A DNA stretch of 64,000 bases from Cricetomys ansorgei (GCA_026225945.1 JAMJFZ010000239.1:29362001-29426000), one strand, 5' to 3'; shown: positions 1 to 12,150, counted from the first letter of the stretch. Numbers and translations are program-made. The notes: generated by a model from the sequence alone, not told the origin.

Positions 1-1734
1 ATCCCCTAATATGCTACTAGTTCTCCTCTTACACCATGGTTGATACTTGTTCTTCAAGTCTCTTTACTTAGGGAACACTCTCAAAACACTGTTTTTTGTC
101 ATGTCTTTTGGCAAATGTGTCTGTTAGGGAATTTTACAACATAAGTAAAAAAAAAAAATGTGTCATGAAGCAGTTTATAATCCAAACTTTGTACATAAAT
201 AGCATTGTTTAATTCAAGTGAAGGGAATTTTTACATACTTATCTGTTGATATTTAACAAAACACACAAATTTCACTGACTTTGTGGCTTTCTGTGGCCAT
301 TGTGTTATCTTAACTGTTTCTGGACAGTATTTTCTTAAAAAAATATTTTCTCAAAAGAATGTGATTCTACATTTTGTCATCTGAGAGAAAATGTCTTTTG
401 AGTACTTAAAATTACTCTTCTTTTTTTTTTTTTTTTTTGCTGACATTTCAAGATAGGCCTCTCCTATGCTAGACTGCTTGTTGCAACTCTTAACTAACTT
501 GAAGAATATATTCCATCACTTGTGATCTGTACAAAGTGTTAGGATGTTTTGGTCAGAATTAAAAGGCACACTGATGTTGTCCACAGCTTTAAAATGGAGC
601 TCAGGAGCCCTGTCTGAGTGATGCCTATCTTTCATGAGTCAGGTCATATTGTCAAGGCATTTTTACTGCACACAATATGCTCTCCTTCCTTGTGTCTCAG
701 TGTTGATCCTTATTTTGTTGTTGTTGGTGGTGGTGTTTTGGTAGTGGTGGTAGGTTTTTGTTTCCTTGTTTTTCTAATAAGAGGCAAAAAAAAAGCCTGT
801 CTTCCATTTGCTCTGAAGTTCTCGCTTTCCTGTAAACCCAGCCTTTGCCACTTACCTTCATTGTGTTTTATTATTCCATGGTAGAATTTTGGAAGTGGGT
901 CTGAAGAGAGGTGCATGCACTGGCCTGTGGTAAAACAGCTGTAGCACCCAACCCTGAAGCACAGCACACTGAGAATGTTATCTGCCCTCCCAGTGGGTAT
1001 AAGCTTGAGTAAGCAGACACAGATGATCATGGAGAATGAAAAGAGTTCTGAAATAAAGATTGGAGGTGGTAACTTCTCTATCTAAAAGCTCAGAGATATG
1101 CAGACATGCTTTGGCTTTGTTTATTAAGGGTTCCAAGTTTTTAAGATGACCACTTCTTATTGTAATATAATATTCCACACATATTGTCAATCATATTTTC
1201 ACAAAATAAAATAACAGTGATCAAACAATATGACTGCATTTTATTTATTTAAATTTTTAGTAGTTAAATTGGCACAGTTAAGATAGTTTGTCTCTGCCAT
1301 CGAGAGAATACCCTTTGTCTAAATGCACAAATACAATGGAGTTCTTGTTTCAAGTTGCTTGGCACAATTTCATTCAGGTATTTGAAATACTACTGGTTCC
1401 TGTATTGAGCTTTTAGTTCTCTGGAATATACATTAAGAAAAATATTACAAATATATGATAGCCATAGTTTCACATGCTTCAGCTCTATAGTAGAATTAAG
1501 CTTTGTCACCCCACAATACTCATGATAGTGAATGAATAACCATACTTCCCCATGCATCTACATGACCAGCTTATATGAAAAGACAAATCATAACTGAAAA
1601 CTTATTCTATATGCCTTAATTTCCTTACAGTGTTCAAGTTGAGAAAACTTGAAAATTGAGTGAATTTTTTAAATTTTAACAATAATCACTGTTTCTTCCT
1701 CAAGTCAAGTTTTATGTTGGTTCCATAGCTTTGT
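1..1734. other. Unique AT-rich non-coding sequence
   Basis: No recognisable repeat or gene. A poly-T run lies at about 420-438. A G/T-rich stretch at about 718-765 gives an open frame of valines and glycines on the plus strand, which is a composition artefact. No splice-site, codon or homology signal supports coding on either strand. Confidence 0.5.
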
Positions 1735-1925
1735 TACATCATTTAGTTATTATCACAAAATACCATTGACCACATAATTTATAAGTAATTGAAATTCATT
1801 GAACATAGATCTGGAGGCTGTGAAGACAGAAAGTAAAAAACTTTCAGAACAATATTATTGAAGTCTTGCTGTTTTAGATGGTTCTTCGCCAGGTGTCATG
1901 ACTGAACAGGCATAATTTTTTGCAA
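1735..1925 (-). mobile_element. Old MaLR/MLT-type LTR remnant
   Basis: The order of motifs (a stretch like TATCACAAAATACCATTGAC, then a 'tctggaggctg' block near 1810) resembles the antisense 3' part of ancient mammalian MaLR-type LTRs. It is short and diverged and has no visible ends. The family assignment is by remembered pattern only. Confidence 0.4.
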
Positions 1926-1989
1926 AGTTGTTTTATTATTATTTACTTCCTCTTAAAAAAAACTCATGACTAGTATTATCATAAACTTA

Positions 1990-2335
1990 TATTTTTTAGA
2001 GTTTTTTATTTTTAATTGTTTTCTTCTTTCACATAATACATATCAACATCCCTCCTACTCTCCCTCCATCCCTCCCAGCTCACCCCACCCTCCCTCTCCT
2101 TCTCTTGTATATCCTCCCCACCACTACTAACTCACCCCCTTCTTCCCAGGGTCACCACTCAAACAGGGAACAGCAAATCGAACAAGGCCAGACACAAGTT
2201 CCCACATCCAGGGTGGCCAGGCAACTTAGCTGGAGGAAATGGTTCCCAAGGGCAGGCAAAAGCATCAGAGAACCCCACATACACTCTAACCTGTAGGCTC
2301 TCTGTAAAAACCCCAAGCTAGAAAACCACATATAT
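1990..2335 (-). mobile_element. L1 3'UTR fragment, antisense
   Basis: A long C/T-rich tract at 2050-2145 is the complement of the polypurine tract of rodent L1 3'UTRs. It is followed by the block 'ccagggtcaccactcaaac ... catccagggtggccagg ... agctggaggaaatgg', which recurs at 24060-24190 (same strand) and in reverse complement at about 31500-31610. Three in-window copies of the same arrangement make this a secure repeat. L1 is the inferred family. Confidence 0.7.
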
Positions 2336-2365
2336 CTAGGAGACCCTTCAGGTTCACTGTCTTCT

Positions 2366-2455
2366 GCTTCAGAGGTCAGTCTGATCTATAGAGTGAGTTC
2401 TAGGACAACCAGAGTTACAACAGATAATCCTTGTCTCAAAAACAAAGCAAAAAAT
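2366..2455 (+). mobile_element. B1 SINE, 3' part
   Basis: The order 'gtcagtctgatctatagagtgagttctaggacaaccagagttacaacag ... tctcaaaaacaaa' follows the right half of rodent B1 and ends in an A-rich tail. The 5' half is missing. It abuts the antisense L1 3'UTR just upstream. Confidence 0.65.
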
Positions 2456-2459
2456 CCCA

Positions 2460-3264
2460 AATGTTTTTCATATTTTAAATACTTTTGAGATTATAGTTCT
2501 ATTCATAAAAGGAGTCCTTACTGACTCTGGTCACTTCCCAAAGGCCCCATATTCTATTGCTTTTCCCTTGGAGGTTAATTTTCATCACATGTATTTTGTA
2601 GAATCACCAAAGTAGATAGGATCAAAATTATAATGGAAGAGCTAGAGGCGTGATCAGAGAACTGAAACAAGGAGAGAAATTATCCAGAAGAGAAAACAAA
2701 AAGAAAAGACATTGAAGGAAACACAAACACACAGAGCCTGGCAGATCTGTAATTCCTCAAGTGCTACCTTTCATAAAATTAGTCCCTGAAGGAAAAAAGG
2801 AAAAAAGGTGTCAAAGAGTTTTTGAGAAAAATAACAGGTGAAAAATGTCACAAATTTGTAAATTTGTCAAAGTCCTGAATTCAGTGGTCAGTTAAGCCTA
2901 ATATGGATAAGCTCAAAGAACTCCAAAACAAGGCATGTCATACCCAGACTTTTGCAAACTGAAGACAAAGAAAGCATTTGGGAATGTAAAGAGAGAAAAA
3001 GATGCTTCACCTAGAAGAACAAAGTAAAGCAGGTGAGCAGAAATCTCATCAGAAAACACAGGGGTGGGGTGGGGGCTTGAGGGAAGTGTCTCAACATTTT
3101 CAAGTGTGGCCAGGAGAGCCCAATCTGCTCAGAATCTTAAACCCAGAGAAAGAAACCTTAACAAATATCTTTTATCTGTGGATTTTTTTTTGAAATTTCC
3201 ACAATATATATATATATTATGAAAAGTTTTGAAACATATTTTCTTAATTGCATGATCATTATTA
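2460..3264. other. Unclassified sequence
   Basis: Purine-rich stretches occur at about 2660-2730 and 2940-3000. There is a short G run near 3061-3075 and a (TA)n run near 3204-3217. No gene or clear repeat is recognised. Confidence 0.4.
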
Positions 3265-4080
3265 ATGTATACTCATTATAAAAATGAATGGATTCCACTA
3301 TGCCCTTTCCACATATGTATATGTAATGCTGATGGTAGCCATTTCTACCTTTCTTCTCCCATTTCATACTCTGTGCTTTCCTCTTCTCCTCCTGGTACAT
3401 TTCCTGAGAAGTAACACACAGAGAAGAGGGGTTTATTCTGTTGCCCTCTTTTGTCTCCCCCGCCCCTCCTTCCTATTAGCTTCTCTTGGTATGTTCCCTT
3501 TCTACTTTTTTCCCAGTGTGTGTATGTGAGCGTACATGTGTTTACGGGAGCAAATGCAAACGTGTTTGAAGGCCAAAGGTTGGTTTTCGTCCTCAATCAC
3601 TCTATACTTTACTTTCTAAGACAGGGTAGTGATTTTGGCTAGACTGGTTGGCTAGCAAACCTCAGGGATCCTTATTTCTCTGCCTCCCTGAGGAAGGATC
3701 AGAGGATGGGCTGCTTCACAGGGGGTTACACTAGAGTAGCAAGTACTTCACTGACTCAGCCATTTCCTTGGCCTCCTTGTAATACTTTTGTGTAAACTCT
3801 CACAGGGGAGATAGTATGATTTTTGTTTTTCAGAGTTAGGCTTATTTTACTTAAGATACTTATCTCCAGTTTCATTAATTTCATGTTAATATTGTAATTT
3901 CTTTTTTTTTCTGAAAATAGTGCATATCTCACATTTTTTGGACATTTCTTTGTAGATGCACATTTAGGCTGGGACCATTTCTTGAATACTATACATAGAA
4001 TAGCAATAAGTATGGATTTCCAGGTTGAATTAGAATGCATAAAGAATATAGCCAGAAGTGGGACTGTCCAGATAAAGAAA
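3265..4080 (-). mobile_element. L1 3' end, antisense, split by a SINE
   Basis: The left part (3265-3510) has the C/T-rich antisense L1 3'UTR pattern. The right part (3780-4080) reads like antisense L1 ORF2 end: 'cttattttacttaagatact', 'ctccagtttcattaatttc', 'ggacatttctttgtagatg' and 'ccagaagtgggactg'. The order is the usual L1 order in reverse complement. The SINE at 3510-3778 lies between them, so the SINE is the younger insertion. Confidence 0.6.
3510..3778 (-). mobile_element. tRNA-head/B1 composite rodent SINE, antisense
   Basis: Plus-strand order: a TG-rich start, 'gtttgaaggccaaaggttgg', 'cctcaatcactctatac', 'gctagactggttggctagca', 'cagggatcctt', then a tRNA-like head in reverse complement, 'ttcactgactcagccattt'. 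The same arrangement occurs at 9780-10092, 27225-27460 and, in the opposite sense, at 55541-55795. The exact subfamily name (B3 or B4 group) is uncertain. Confidence 0.65.
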
Positions 4081-4401
4081 TATTAAAGTGTTTCATTTAA
4101 GTATATACAAAGAGAATGACCAAAGAGAGTTCTAGAAATAGATGGTAATGACCCAAAATCTGGCAATATAAAAGAGGAAGAAAGGATATGAGCAACAAAA
4201 ATATGAGTATGTGTAATATGTTGTCCTTGAGTTTTCCAAATTATGTTTGATGGTTATAGAAAAAATTCATAACACTCCCTGATATAAGTCAAAATATATG
4301 TAGAAAAATAAAGACAATTATACTAAAATGAATGAGGATGAAATTGCATAATGAGGATTCAAAGTTTCCACACTTCATTGGAACTGATAAGGTGACAGTT
4401 C

Positions 4402-4431
4402 CTCTCTCTGTCTCTGTCTCTGTCTCTGTCT

Positions 4432-4515
<84 letters not shown>
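4402..4515. repeat. Compound microsatellite (TCTCTG)n(TC)n(AC)n
   Basis: Three abutting arrays: TCTCTG-type units to about 4432, a TC run to 4480, then an AC run at 4481-4515. Short open frames across it on both strands (RE repeats, SLSLS, THTHT) are products of the repeat. Confidence 0.95.
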
Positions 4516-4517
<2 letters not shown>

Positions 4518-5160
4518 TGGGACTGTCATAGCACTAAGAGTGTGTCAAAGGTAGCTTGGAACCACTGCACCATTCCAGGAGATGAGAATGGTAGGCATTC
4601 AGCTGCTCCTCACTTTGGCCCTGGCTAGAACCCAGCTAAATATTAAATACTGCCTGCTTCACAGAAGCAAAAGGAATATGGCTTGTTTGGTGCTTATCTG
4701 TGCTCTAGCTGGAAACCTAGGGATGGGTTCATTCACTAATAAGGTGCCTTCCCTTTTTCCCTGTGAGACCACACCTTATGCAGAAGGTGCCCTTGCAAGA
4801 CCTTGACACTTCGACTTGAGCCCCACATGCAAATAAGGCTATCCCAATATCCTTATCTGAGACAATGGATCCCAACCCTGGGTACCAAAGACCCTCCCTT
4901 GTTTGTGGCCCTATATATGTAACCTATACACTTTATTAAAGCGATCTCTGCTTCCACCAGAAGGGAGTCCAGAGGCCTGATTCTTGCATCTCATTAGTTT
5001 GGTTCTCTCTGCTGAGATTCGGATCCAGCGCTTAGGTCCCAGCCCGTGTCTTCCTTCCCCGCCACCCCTCCTCCCCAGCTACCACTCCCAACCTCCCTTC
5101 TTGCCCAGACATCATGACGTGGGTGAGAGCAAAGGAGAAGAAGCTGGAACACTCAGGGGA
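4516..5160 (+). mobile_element. LTR-like block (probable solo LTR, boundaries uncertain)
   Basis: It begins with TGTGGGACTG directly after the AC array. Near 4910-4940 it has promoter/polyadenylation-like features: CCCTATATATGTAACC followed by CTTTATTAAAGCGATC. After these comes a GC-richer segment with 'ctctctgctgagattcgg' typical of the R/U5 part of rodent retroviral LTRs. The 3' end and a target-site duplication could not be fixed. There is no adjacent gag/pol-like ORF, so if it is an LTR it is solitary. Confidence 0.45.
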
Positions 5161-5169
5161 AATCAATGA

Positions 5170-7900
5170 TACACAATATCTATATCCATATATATTTTAA
5201 AGAATTATATTACAAGTCATACAAAGAGATACATTTTTATATGAAATACAAATAAAAACTGAATTAGAAAAAGTTCAAATAATCCAGGAGAAGATAGTAA
5301 GAGAAAAAAAAAACACAAATGGAAAATAGGGAGAAAAGCAAAGGCACACTTAATTATGATCAATCATTGGCAATACTAATAAGTAATCATAAATAATTTA
5401 AGTATAACAAGAGAAAGACAGTGGCTGGCAAAACTGATTTTAGAAAAACATACTGTAACTTATGTAACAAGACTGGAATGTTGGAATGCTAACTAAAGTG
5501 GTGGAAAACATTATACAAACATTGACAAAAAGAGTGCTTTTTAAACTAATTAAGATTCAATGAAGGTTCTATTCCAAAGAAAGAAAACTTCATGTTCATA
5601 CATAAAATCTTGAAAAAAATAAAAAATTTGCTGAAGCTTTATTCACAATATAATAAGCCCATGGGTTCTAATAATAAGCCATGGAGAAAATGTTTAAAAA
5701 TCTACACCATGTACATCATGGGCTACCCACAGCGATAGAAAGAAAGATGCTTCTACGTGTAAAACATGGAAGAATTTCCTGAGAATCGTGAATGAAAAAG
5801 CCTCTAGCAAATCTTGTTTCTTAAATGATTTCTTTCACATAAATTACTGAAAGGAGAAAACTGAGGTGTAGAAGACAGGGCAGAGACATCTCAGAGCTTC
5901 CTTTGTGGCATGGATGGAGGAAGGAAAATGGCATATCAATGTTCTAGTATTCTCTAGAATACTAGAGATCCTAAGCATTATCTTTATTAGACTTTGGATC
6001 ATACCAATCACAGAAAACTAACAAGATAAATCTTACGGTGTTTATCCTTCTTGTACCTCCAAGAGGTACTGACAGAATAGTATAACAGAGTAAAGTTTAA
6101 CTCCGGTCATGTCAGTAGCATCGATCATGAACTTATGTGCATCACTGCCACCTAATTCTAATTTTTATAAAATCATTGCTGAAAAAAAAATCATTCTTAC
6201 TAAACATTGAATGATCGAAACTAGTCTACATGACAAACTACAGTAAGATTGTGAACATTTTCCTTGGTTTTGAAAATAGAAACAATATACTTCCATTATG
6301 TTTAGTATATACGAGCCATTAGTTACTAGTGTAACTAGTAGGATAGGTTTAAATATGTAGTAGATATTTACTGTAGGTAGAAAATCAGCTAACATGTCTA
6401 CACTCCCTTAGTGATAAAAAAGTAGCAATGAGTCTTGAAACACATACTCCCAACTAAGTATAATACATAAAACATTGGGGAATCATATTGTCATCAATGA
6501 ATTAATGTCCTAAAGTATGTATGTGTATCACGTGTAGAGTAAAATATTCTCTTTACATGTATGCATGTATACATAAAAACTCTTCCCCACAGTTTGTATT
6601 TAGATTAATCCACTCCAGACAAGAATTGTCAGGATTTTATAAGTAATGACTTTGCATTTTCAAGTGCAATGTTATCGCTAGAACAAAAAAATTGTCTATG
6701 GATACCCGAAACACAATGTGACATTTAACACTTTCAAAATGAACCTTTTGTCTTAGATCAAGGTCTACACTAAAGAAAATTAAAGCAAGAAAGTAGTAAG
6801 TGGATCCTTGAATGAGAGAAGTGATTTGATAAGGCTGACAGTTTGGGTCAGTTCAGTAATAGGTACTGAAGACCATAAGACAATAGTAAAGCTGCTTGCA
6901 TTTTAGCATTGTTGAAATATTCTCCTTTTTTCTTTTATTGAAGCCTAGAGAAAATCGTGCCCTTATTATGTGTAATGATGCTTGTGAGAGATGAAATTGT
7001 ATCATTGGATCAAAACAGACTGCCAAACTTCTGCAGGTTTCTTCTACTTCTGTTTTCTCTATGAAGCAAACGTAATTGCACTCTGTTTATTCTTTGTCTA
7101 TTCTATGAAACTTATTCTGAAGGTAGTCATACAAAATGCTGAGATGGAAAATAAGGGGTACTTTGTAGACTAGGTGCTATTTAATTACATATAAAAAGCT
7201 AATTTAAAATAATACTATGCTCACAATAATGAGGCAGCCCCGATTGAAGGACACTAGAATGCTTTTAGCACACGCTGTAGAATCTAGCCATTGTACAGAG
7301 TACTGTCTTCTTATAAATCCGGCTACATCAATGCCAGCCTGTGCTGGAAGACACACTCAGCATCATTAGAAAACCCAAGTCCTTATTTCTACTTGATTAG
7401 ATAGAATAGAACAAAATGACTGAAACAGAATACTCATTTTTGACAAAATATATATTCTTACAGATGCATGAGTTGGAAAGAAATATTATAATATCAATTT
7501 GTGTCTTTTGTATTAATTAAGAAGGTAAAATGGTTGTATTTTAGAGTCATTTTCATTAAGCTATTCATTGAAATTTCAGGAACAAGAAAATAAAACCTTA
7601 TAGGTATTGAACAGTGTGGATCAAAATGATCTAATTAAAAGTTAAATCAAATCTTTCTTCCAAATCAAATCCCTCTCTGTTACCCAATCTTATTCTTTTC
7701 CCTTCTGGCTTCATTGCAGTTATAATTTTTAGTGTAGCAACAGATCTGCAGCCTCATACAATGCTATCTTAAATTTTCATGTATATTTAACAAATCCTGC
7801 TTCACTTACTATTATTTATTAAAATTGCTGATCTTCCTTCTGTAGGTCTATCACTCATAAGCACAATAACTCAATAACCCAGCTACAGTCACATAATTAG
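5170..7900. other. Repeat-poor unique AT-rich sequence
   Basis: No recognised SINE, LTR or L1. It contains a perfect 10-bp inverted repeat with a 4-nt spacer at 5943-5966. No gene signal is seen. Confidence 0.5.
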
Positions 7901-7949
7901 TGGATTGCCTTCTAAAGAAAATATCTTGAGATAACATTAGCAGTTTAAC

Positions 7950-8610
7950 TGAAGATCAGATTCCTAGAACGTCTACAATACAAACTTGAAATTTAACATT
8001 TCCAAGGACCATGTTAAAAAATCCGAGATCATTAAGTTCTATTTGTTTTACTTAAAGATTTCTCATCGCACCTATGATAATGAGCCCATAAGGCAGGCCG
8101 CTTTGCCGAATCCTTATTATTCTGTAGGATTGGTCAAGAGCTGTGCTATGAAAGCAAAAAAATCGTATAAATAATCTGCTGTTTTTTCAAGAAATGTGCA
8201 CAAATTTTCCTGACGAAGTCTTCCGGCCCAGGGATATAAGAATAATGAGTTTAAAAGAATGATCTGCTGGCCACTTTTCAATTGCTATTATATTTGATCT
8301 AAACTATTTCAAACCTCCCATTTAACTTCTTGAATAAAAAATTAAAGCTAAAAGCAGGTCTAGTGCAGGGGAAGAGCTGCGGCAGGCCGAAGCGAAGCCA
8401 GTGGGCTCTATTTTGAAGCAGCCTTTTATTTCTGCATCTCTGATATCCAAGGCACAGCTTTCAAAAACACATCTCTTGTGACTCGGTTGCTTTTATCTTT
8501 CCCGTTTTATCAAAGGAGTTAAATGGAAGGTATTCTGAAACTCCAATTTAGCTTTTATTTTTCAATAAAAAACGACAGCCGAAAAACAGTGTAGCCACAG
8601 GAGAGAGAGG
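7950..8610. promoter_or_regulatory. Candidate conserved non-coding element (CpG-retaining)
   Basis: A repeat-free stretch with clearly more CpG dinucleotides than its surroundings, for example GGCCGCTTTGCCGAATCC near 8097, CTTCCGGCC near 8219, CTGCGGCAGGCCGAAGCGAAG near 8377, ACTCGG near 8481 and AACGACAGCCG near 8571. An ATCAAAGG near 8509 matches the TCF/LEF core. ORFs are short. Retained CpGs suggest constraint or germline hypomethylation. The regulatory role is inference. Confidence 0.35.
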
Positions 8611-9100
8611 GCAACCTGCACAGAAGGGTAAGGGCCCGCTGAGCCAGACTACAAAGTGTTTGGAGAGCAGACTGGCAGGGCTTCCTAAATACCTTGGAGA
8701 GACACTGTAACAGGAGGGCCAATAATAGTCCTCAGCCCTCCATTCAACAGAGCATGATCTCCTACCCTGAAATCTTATTTAAAGGGTTATAAAAAGGAGA
8801 CTATTAGAATACCATTCCAGAATACTCTAATGCCATAGTTTTAGTTTGGCATTCCTTTTTTTACCAGAACTTAATTTCACAAAAGTTTTTAAAATTAAAT
8901 TTTACTGTTAAAAAAAAAAAAAAAAAAACCTTGAAAACAAATAAAAATACCACTTACTAAAAGTAACCAGACCCAAAGTCTATACAAGAATTCATGCAAG
9001 GCAAAGCCTCTCATTTTTTTCTATGATTTCATACTTTACAAAAATGATATGGAGATAGTTTTGTAACTATTCAAACTGTCAAACCCAAGATATCTGAAGA
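8611..9100. other. Unique sequence with poly-A run
   Basis: A run of about 19 A lies at 8910-8928, with no recognisable retroposon body next to it. 'ttccagaatactctaatgcc' and nearby text are unassigned. No gene is seen. Confidence 0.4.
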
Positions 9101-9103
9101 CTC

Positions 9104-9522
9104 ATATCTCAGTTAGGGTTTCTTTTGCTATGATGAAACATCATCACCAAACACTGAGGTGAGGAAAGGCTTTATTTGGCTTACATATTACAGTCCATTG
9201 AGAGAAACCAAGGCAGGTATTCAAACAGGGAACAACTTAGAAGCCAGAGCTGGTGGAGGGAGCATGGAGGAGTGCTGCTTATTGGCTTGCTTCTCATGGT
9301 TTACCTGGCCTTCTTTTTTTTTAATAAAATCCAGGACCACTAGCCCATGATGGCAGCTTTCCCAATGGGGTGGGCTTTGGTCCCCCTACTCAGTCACTAA
9401 TTGAAGAAATTCCCTAAAGGCTTACCTGCAGGCTGATCTTAAGGAAGCATTTACTCAATGGGGGTTCCCTCCTCTCTGATAACTCTAACAGTGTCAAGCT
9501 GGCATAAAACCAGCCAGCACAA
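9104..9522 (-). mobile_element. MaLR (MT-like) solo LTR, antisense
   Basis: Plus-strand text runs from 'cagttagggtttcttttgct' through 'ggaggagtgctgcttattgg' and 'caggaccactagcccatg' to 'gtcaagctggcataaaacc' and 'agccagcacaac'. That is the full order of the abundant rodent MaLR MT-type LTR in reverse complement. A second copy in sense orientation lies at 16160-16540. It is near full length for the family (about 400 bp). It was recognised from memory of the consensus. Confidence 0.7.
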
Positions 9523-9534
9523 CATATTTTTTAT

Positions 9535-9770
9535 AATAATTGTTTTTTTTTAATTTATGTGCATGTATCTGAATATACCCCATTTGTACAGATGTTCATG
9601 GAAATCAGAAGAGGGCAAAGGATTTATTCCCTGGAATTCGAGTTGCAAGTGTTTGTGAGCCACCTGATATACACAATGGGAACCAAACTCCAGACATTCC
9701 ATGTTTGGAAGAACAGAAAGAGCACAGAAAAACTGAGACTTGTCTCATATCTCTAAAACCTTTTTTACAA
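9535..9770 (-). mobile_element. B2/B3-type SINE, antisense
   Basis: It begins with a T-rich tract and 'aatttatgtgcatgtatctg', then 'gaaatcagaagagggcaaag', 'ggaattcgagttgcaagtg' and 'gtgagccacctgat'. This is the reverse-complement order of tRNA-derived B2/B3 SINEs. The tRNA-like head is degraded at the right end. Confidence 0.6.
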
Positions 9771-9779
9771 AATCCTTTG

Positions 9780-10092
9780 TGTGTTTATGAATGTGAGTGT
9801 TTCTGTGTAAATGTGTGCATGCAGGTTATGGTACACACATGAGGGTCAGAAGACAAATTCAGGTGTTTGTTTTTGCTTCTAATTTGTTTGAGCCTGGATC
9901 TATTTTTGTTTACTGCTGACTACACGTTAGCTCAGCCAAAAGCATCCTGAGTTTCTCCTGTCTCTGTTCGTCCTGTAGCCATACTAAGGCTGAGATTATC
10001 AGTGCATGTGACCATATTGAGATTTACTAAGTACTGGGTGTCTGAGTTCAGATTCTCATGCTCTTCCCATTTAGCCAGACCTCCAGCCCCAC
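9780..10092 (-). mobile_element. tRNA-head/B1 composite rodent SINE, antisense
   Basis: A TG-rich start, 'gagggtcagaagacaaattc', B1-like middle, then 'gtctgagttcagattctcatg' and 'cccatttagccagacctcc', the reverse complement of the tRNA-like head. Same layout as 3510-3778. It sits back to back with the SINE at 9535-9770. Confidence 0.6.
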
Positions 10093-10265
10093 ACATCCTT
10101 TCAAGTCAAATAGATGATCTCCTAGCAGGGTGTCCTAATGTAATTTTGCTAAATTTGTATAACTCTGAAAAAATCTAAGTTGTGAAAACAAACTGACTCC
10201 AGAAGTTATATTCTACTATATTTAGAAAATATTTAAGTTTGGTAAGAGTTCTAAAACCCTTGAAT

Positions 10266-10300
10266 CCCCCTATCATCCCTATCATCCCTATCATCACTTT
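10266..10300. repeat. Short tandem repeat, CTATCATCC-like unit
   Basis: Three to four imperfect copies of a 9-10-bp CTATCATCC-like unit in tandem. Confidence 0.7.
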
Positions 10301-11584
10301 AAGGTATGAAGTAGATATTTCACCCTGCTTATTTGTTGTAACAGTAAGTGGAATTAACAATGGCCTTCTCCCCAGAGTCTGAAGAAGACTGGTGTGCATA
10401 TACAGTGTTGCTATTAACTGGTTAGAGGGTATAAATGGTGCATATTGAGTCTGATAATATATAGAATGTTAAAGACATAGTCTGCCGTGCTTTGAAAAAA
10501 TTCTCAAAGGAAAAGAAATTGTAAGTGTGGATGACAAGTGAAGAGTTACAAGTAAGCAGAAGGGAGTGCGCATGACATAGACCGACCTCTGCATCAGCAG
10601 TGTCAAGAGAGTCCCAGTCAGATAACCCAGGCCCTGCAGACTTGTTCCTTCCAATTCCAGTTTCCTGGTATGCCCAGCAGGTCTGAATGTTCTACAGAAT
10701 TGTCCCTCCGTCTTGGATGGGGAATTTATGAACTAAAGTAAAAGTTGAATGGTCCTGTGTTTGACCTGCCATCTCGTATTAGTTTGATCAGTCTAGTTGA
10801 AAGATGAGGCAGGAAGGTTTGTTAACAAGAAACATACAAGTTTCTAGATTTTCCCGTTGCTGCGAGTCACCAGATACTGTTAGCCAGTGTAAGCATATTT
10901 CCAATTTTCAACCTGAGAATTCACATGGTAATGAGTCTTATCCATCAGCTAGCATGTTCCCCTGTGCACGAGCTGCAGGAGTCACTGTGGTAGAAGTATT
11001 AATTCAAAAGTGCTAGGTTGCTGATTTTGAAAGTTTGGTTCAGTGTGGAGACTGATGAAGTGAGTGCTTCACTGAGAGAAGAAAACCAATATTTCTCCTT
11101 TTTCTCTAGGAATGGCACTTACAGTGCAGTGTGGGGATTGAGACTTACTACCTATGGCAACATGATTCACGTTATCTGTGAAGGGAGACGATAGGGATGC
11201 CTACTTAGAATTAGTCTGCACTTTAAAAGAGTTAACATTTAGAAATGACTTAAATGCTGTCTAAACATGAGGAAGCTTTCTTAATCCTTAGGCATCATTA
11301 AGACACTGCAGTCAGAACAAAACACACCCCTTTTCCTTTTAATGTGGCCCCGGAATTCACGGACACCACTCCCTCTCATTTCATTGCTAATAGCTGTTCT
11401 TTAAATCACAATCCTTTCCCACCCCTCTTCTTGAATTAGGAGAATGGAGCTTCTCAAAAAGTAAATTGAACCAAAAACATTAGGTAGATTTGGGAGAGAA
11501 AGAGCTTCTTGTCACAAACACTAGAATCTTTCTCCTCCTTCCTTTCATTTTAGTTCCTTCATAATTCCTTTTTTTGGAAGTTTA
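10301..11584. other. Unique sequence, no gene recognised
   Basis: The longest open frames are about 60-70 codons, with no recognisable domain. No SINE or LINE pattern could be assigned. Confidence 0.4.
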
Positions 11585-12055
11585 AGGAAAAATAATGGGT
11601 TTCACTATGGCATTTCAATACACGCATTTGTTTCACTGTATTTTTCTCAGAGCATCTTCTATGCTCCCTTCTACGGCTCCCGTCCTCTTGCTGTTCTTCT
11701 TCCTCCACCTACGCAAAACTCTTCCATTTGGTTTTCGTGGTTTTCACAGGGATTGGGGGAGGGGGCAGAGAGACAGTGAGAGATTTAAATCTCAGAGTCC
11801 AAGTGAGAGAATATGCAACACTTTGTCCTTCTTTCTCACCCTCCGTCATGTGCCAATGGTCCTTGTCTCCTTAACATCTTCTTCCAATACCATCATCCAG
11901 GATTTTATTTCACATCCTATAGGTTTGATTTCATATCCTATAGATTAAATACAGATTTTTATGTGTGATAAAGCATTTAAAATCTGTCTTTCTACTTCTG
12001 GATTATTTTACTTAACATGTTTTCTATTCCCTTTTTTTTTTTGGTAAACAATATA
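11585..12055 (-). mobile_element. L1 3' end, antisense, degraded
   Basis: The sequence 'gggtttcactatggcatttc', then 'agtgagagaatatgcaacac', 'tgtccttctttctcacc', and later 'ctgtctttctacttctgg' with 'cttaacatgtttt' follows the antisense order of the L1 3'UTR and ORF2 C-terminal region. An open frame of 117 codons (11595-11948, plus) lies inside it but is antisense to L1, so it is not a gene. Confidence 0.5.
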
Positions 12056-12089
12056 ATTGTTTTTCTCCTTTGCAGCTAGACACATAACC

Positions 12090-12150
12090 ATTATGTGTGT
12101 GTATTTGTATTGCACATGTGTGTGTATGTGTGTGTTTATGGGGGGGTGGG
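12090..12150. repeat. Interrupted TG-rich microsatellite
   Basis: Interrupted TG/TGTG runs end in a run of seven Gs near 12141. Degenerate TG-rich text continues to about 12290. Confidence 0.7.

Noticed and set aside
4289..4628. Ser/Leu and Thr/His repeat frames on both strands
   Set aside because: Translations of the TC and AC microsatellites.
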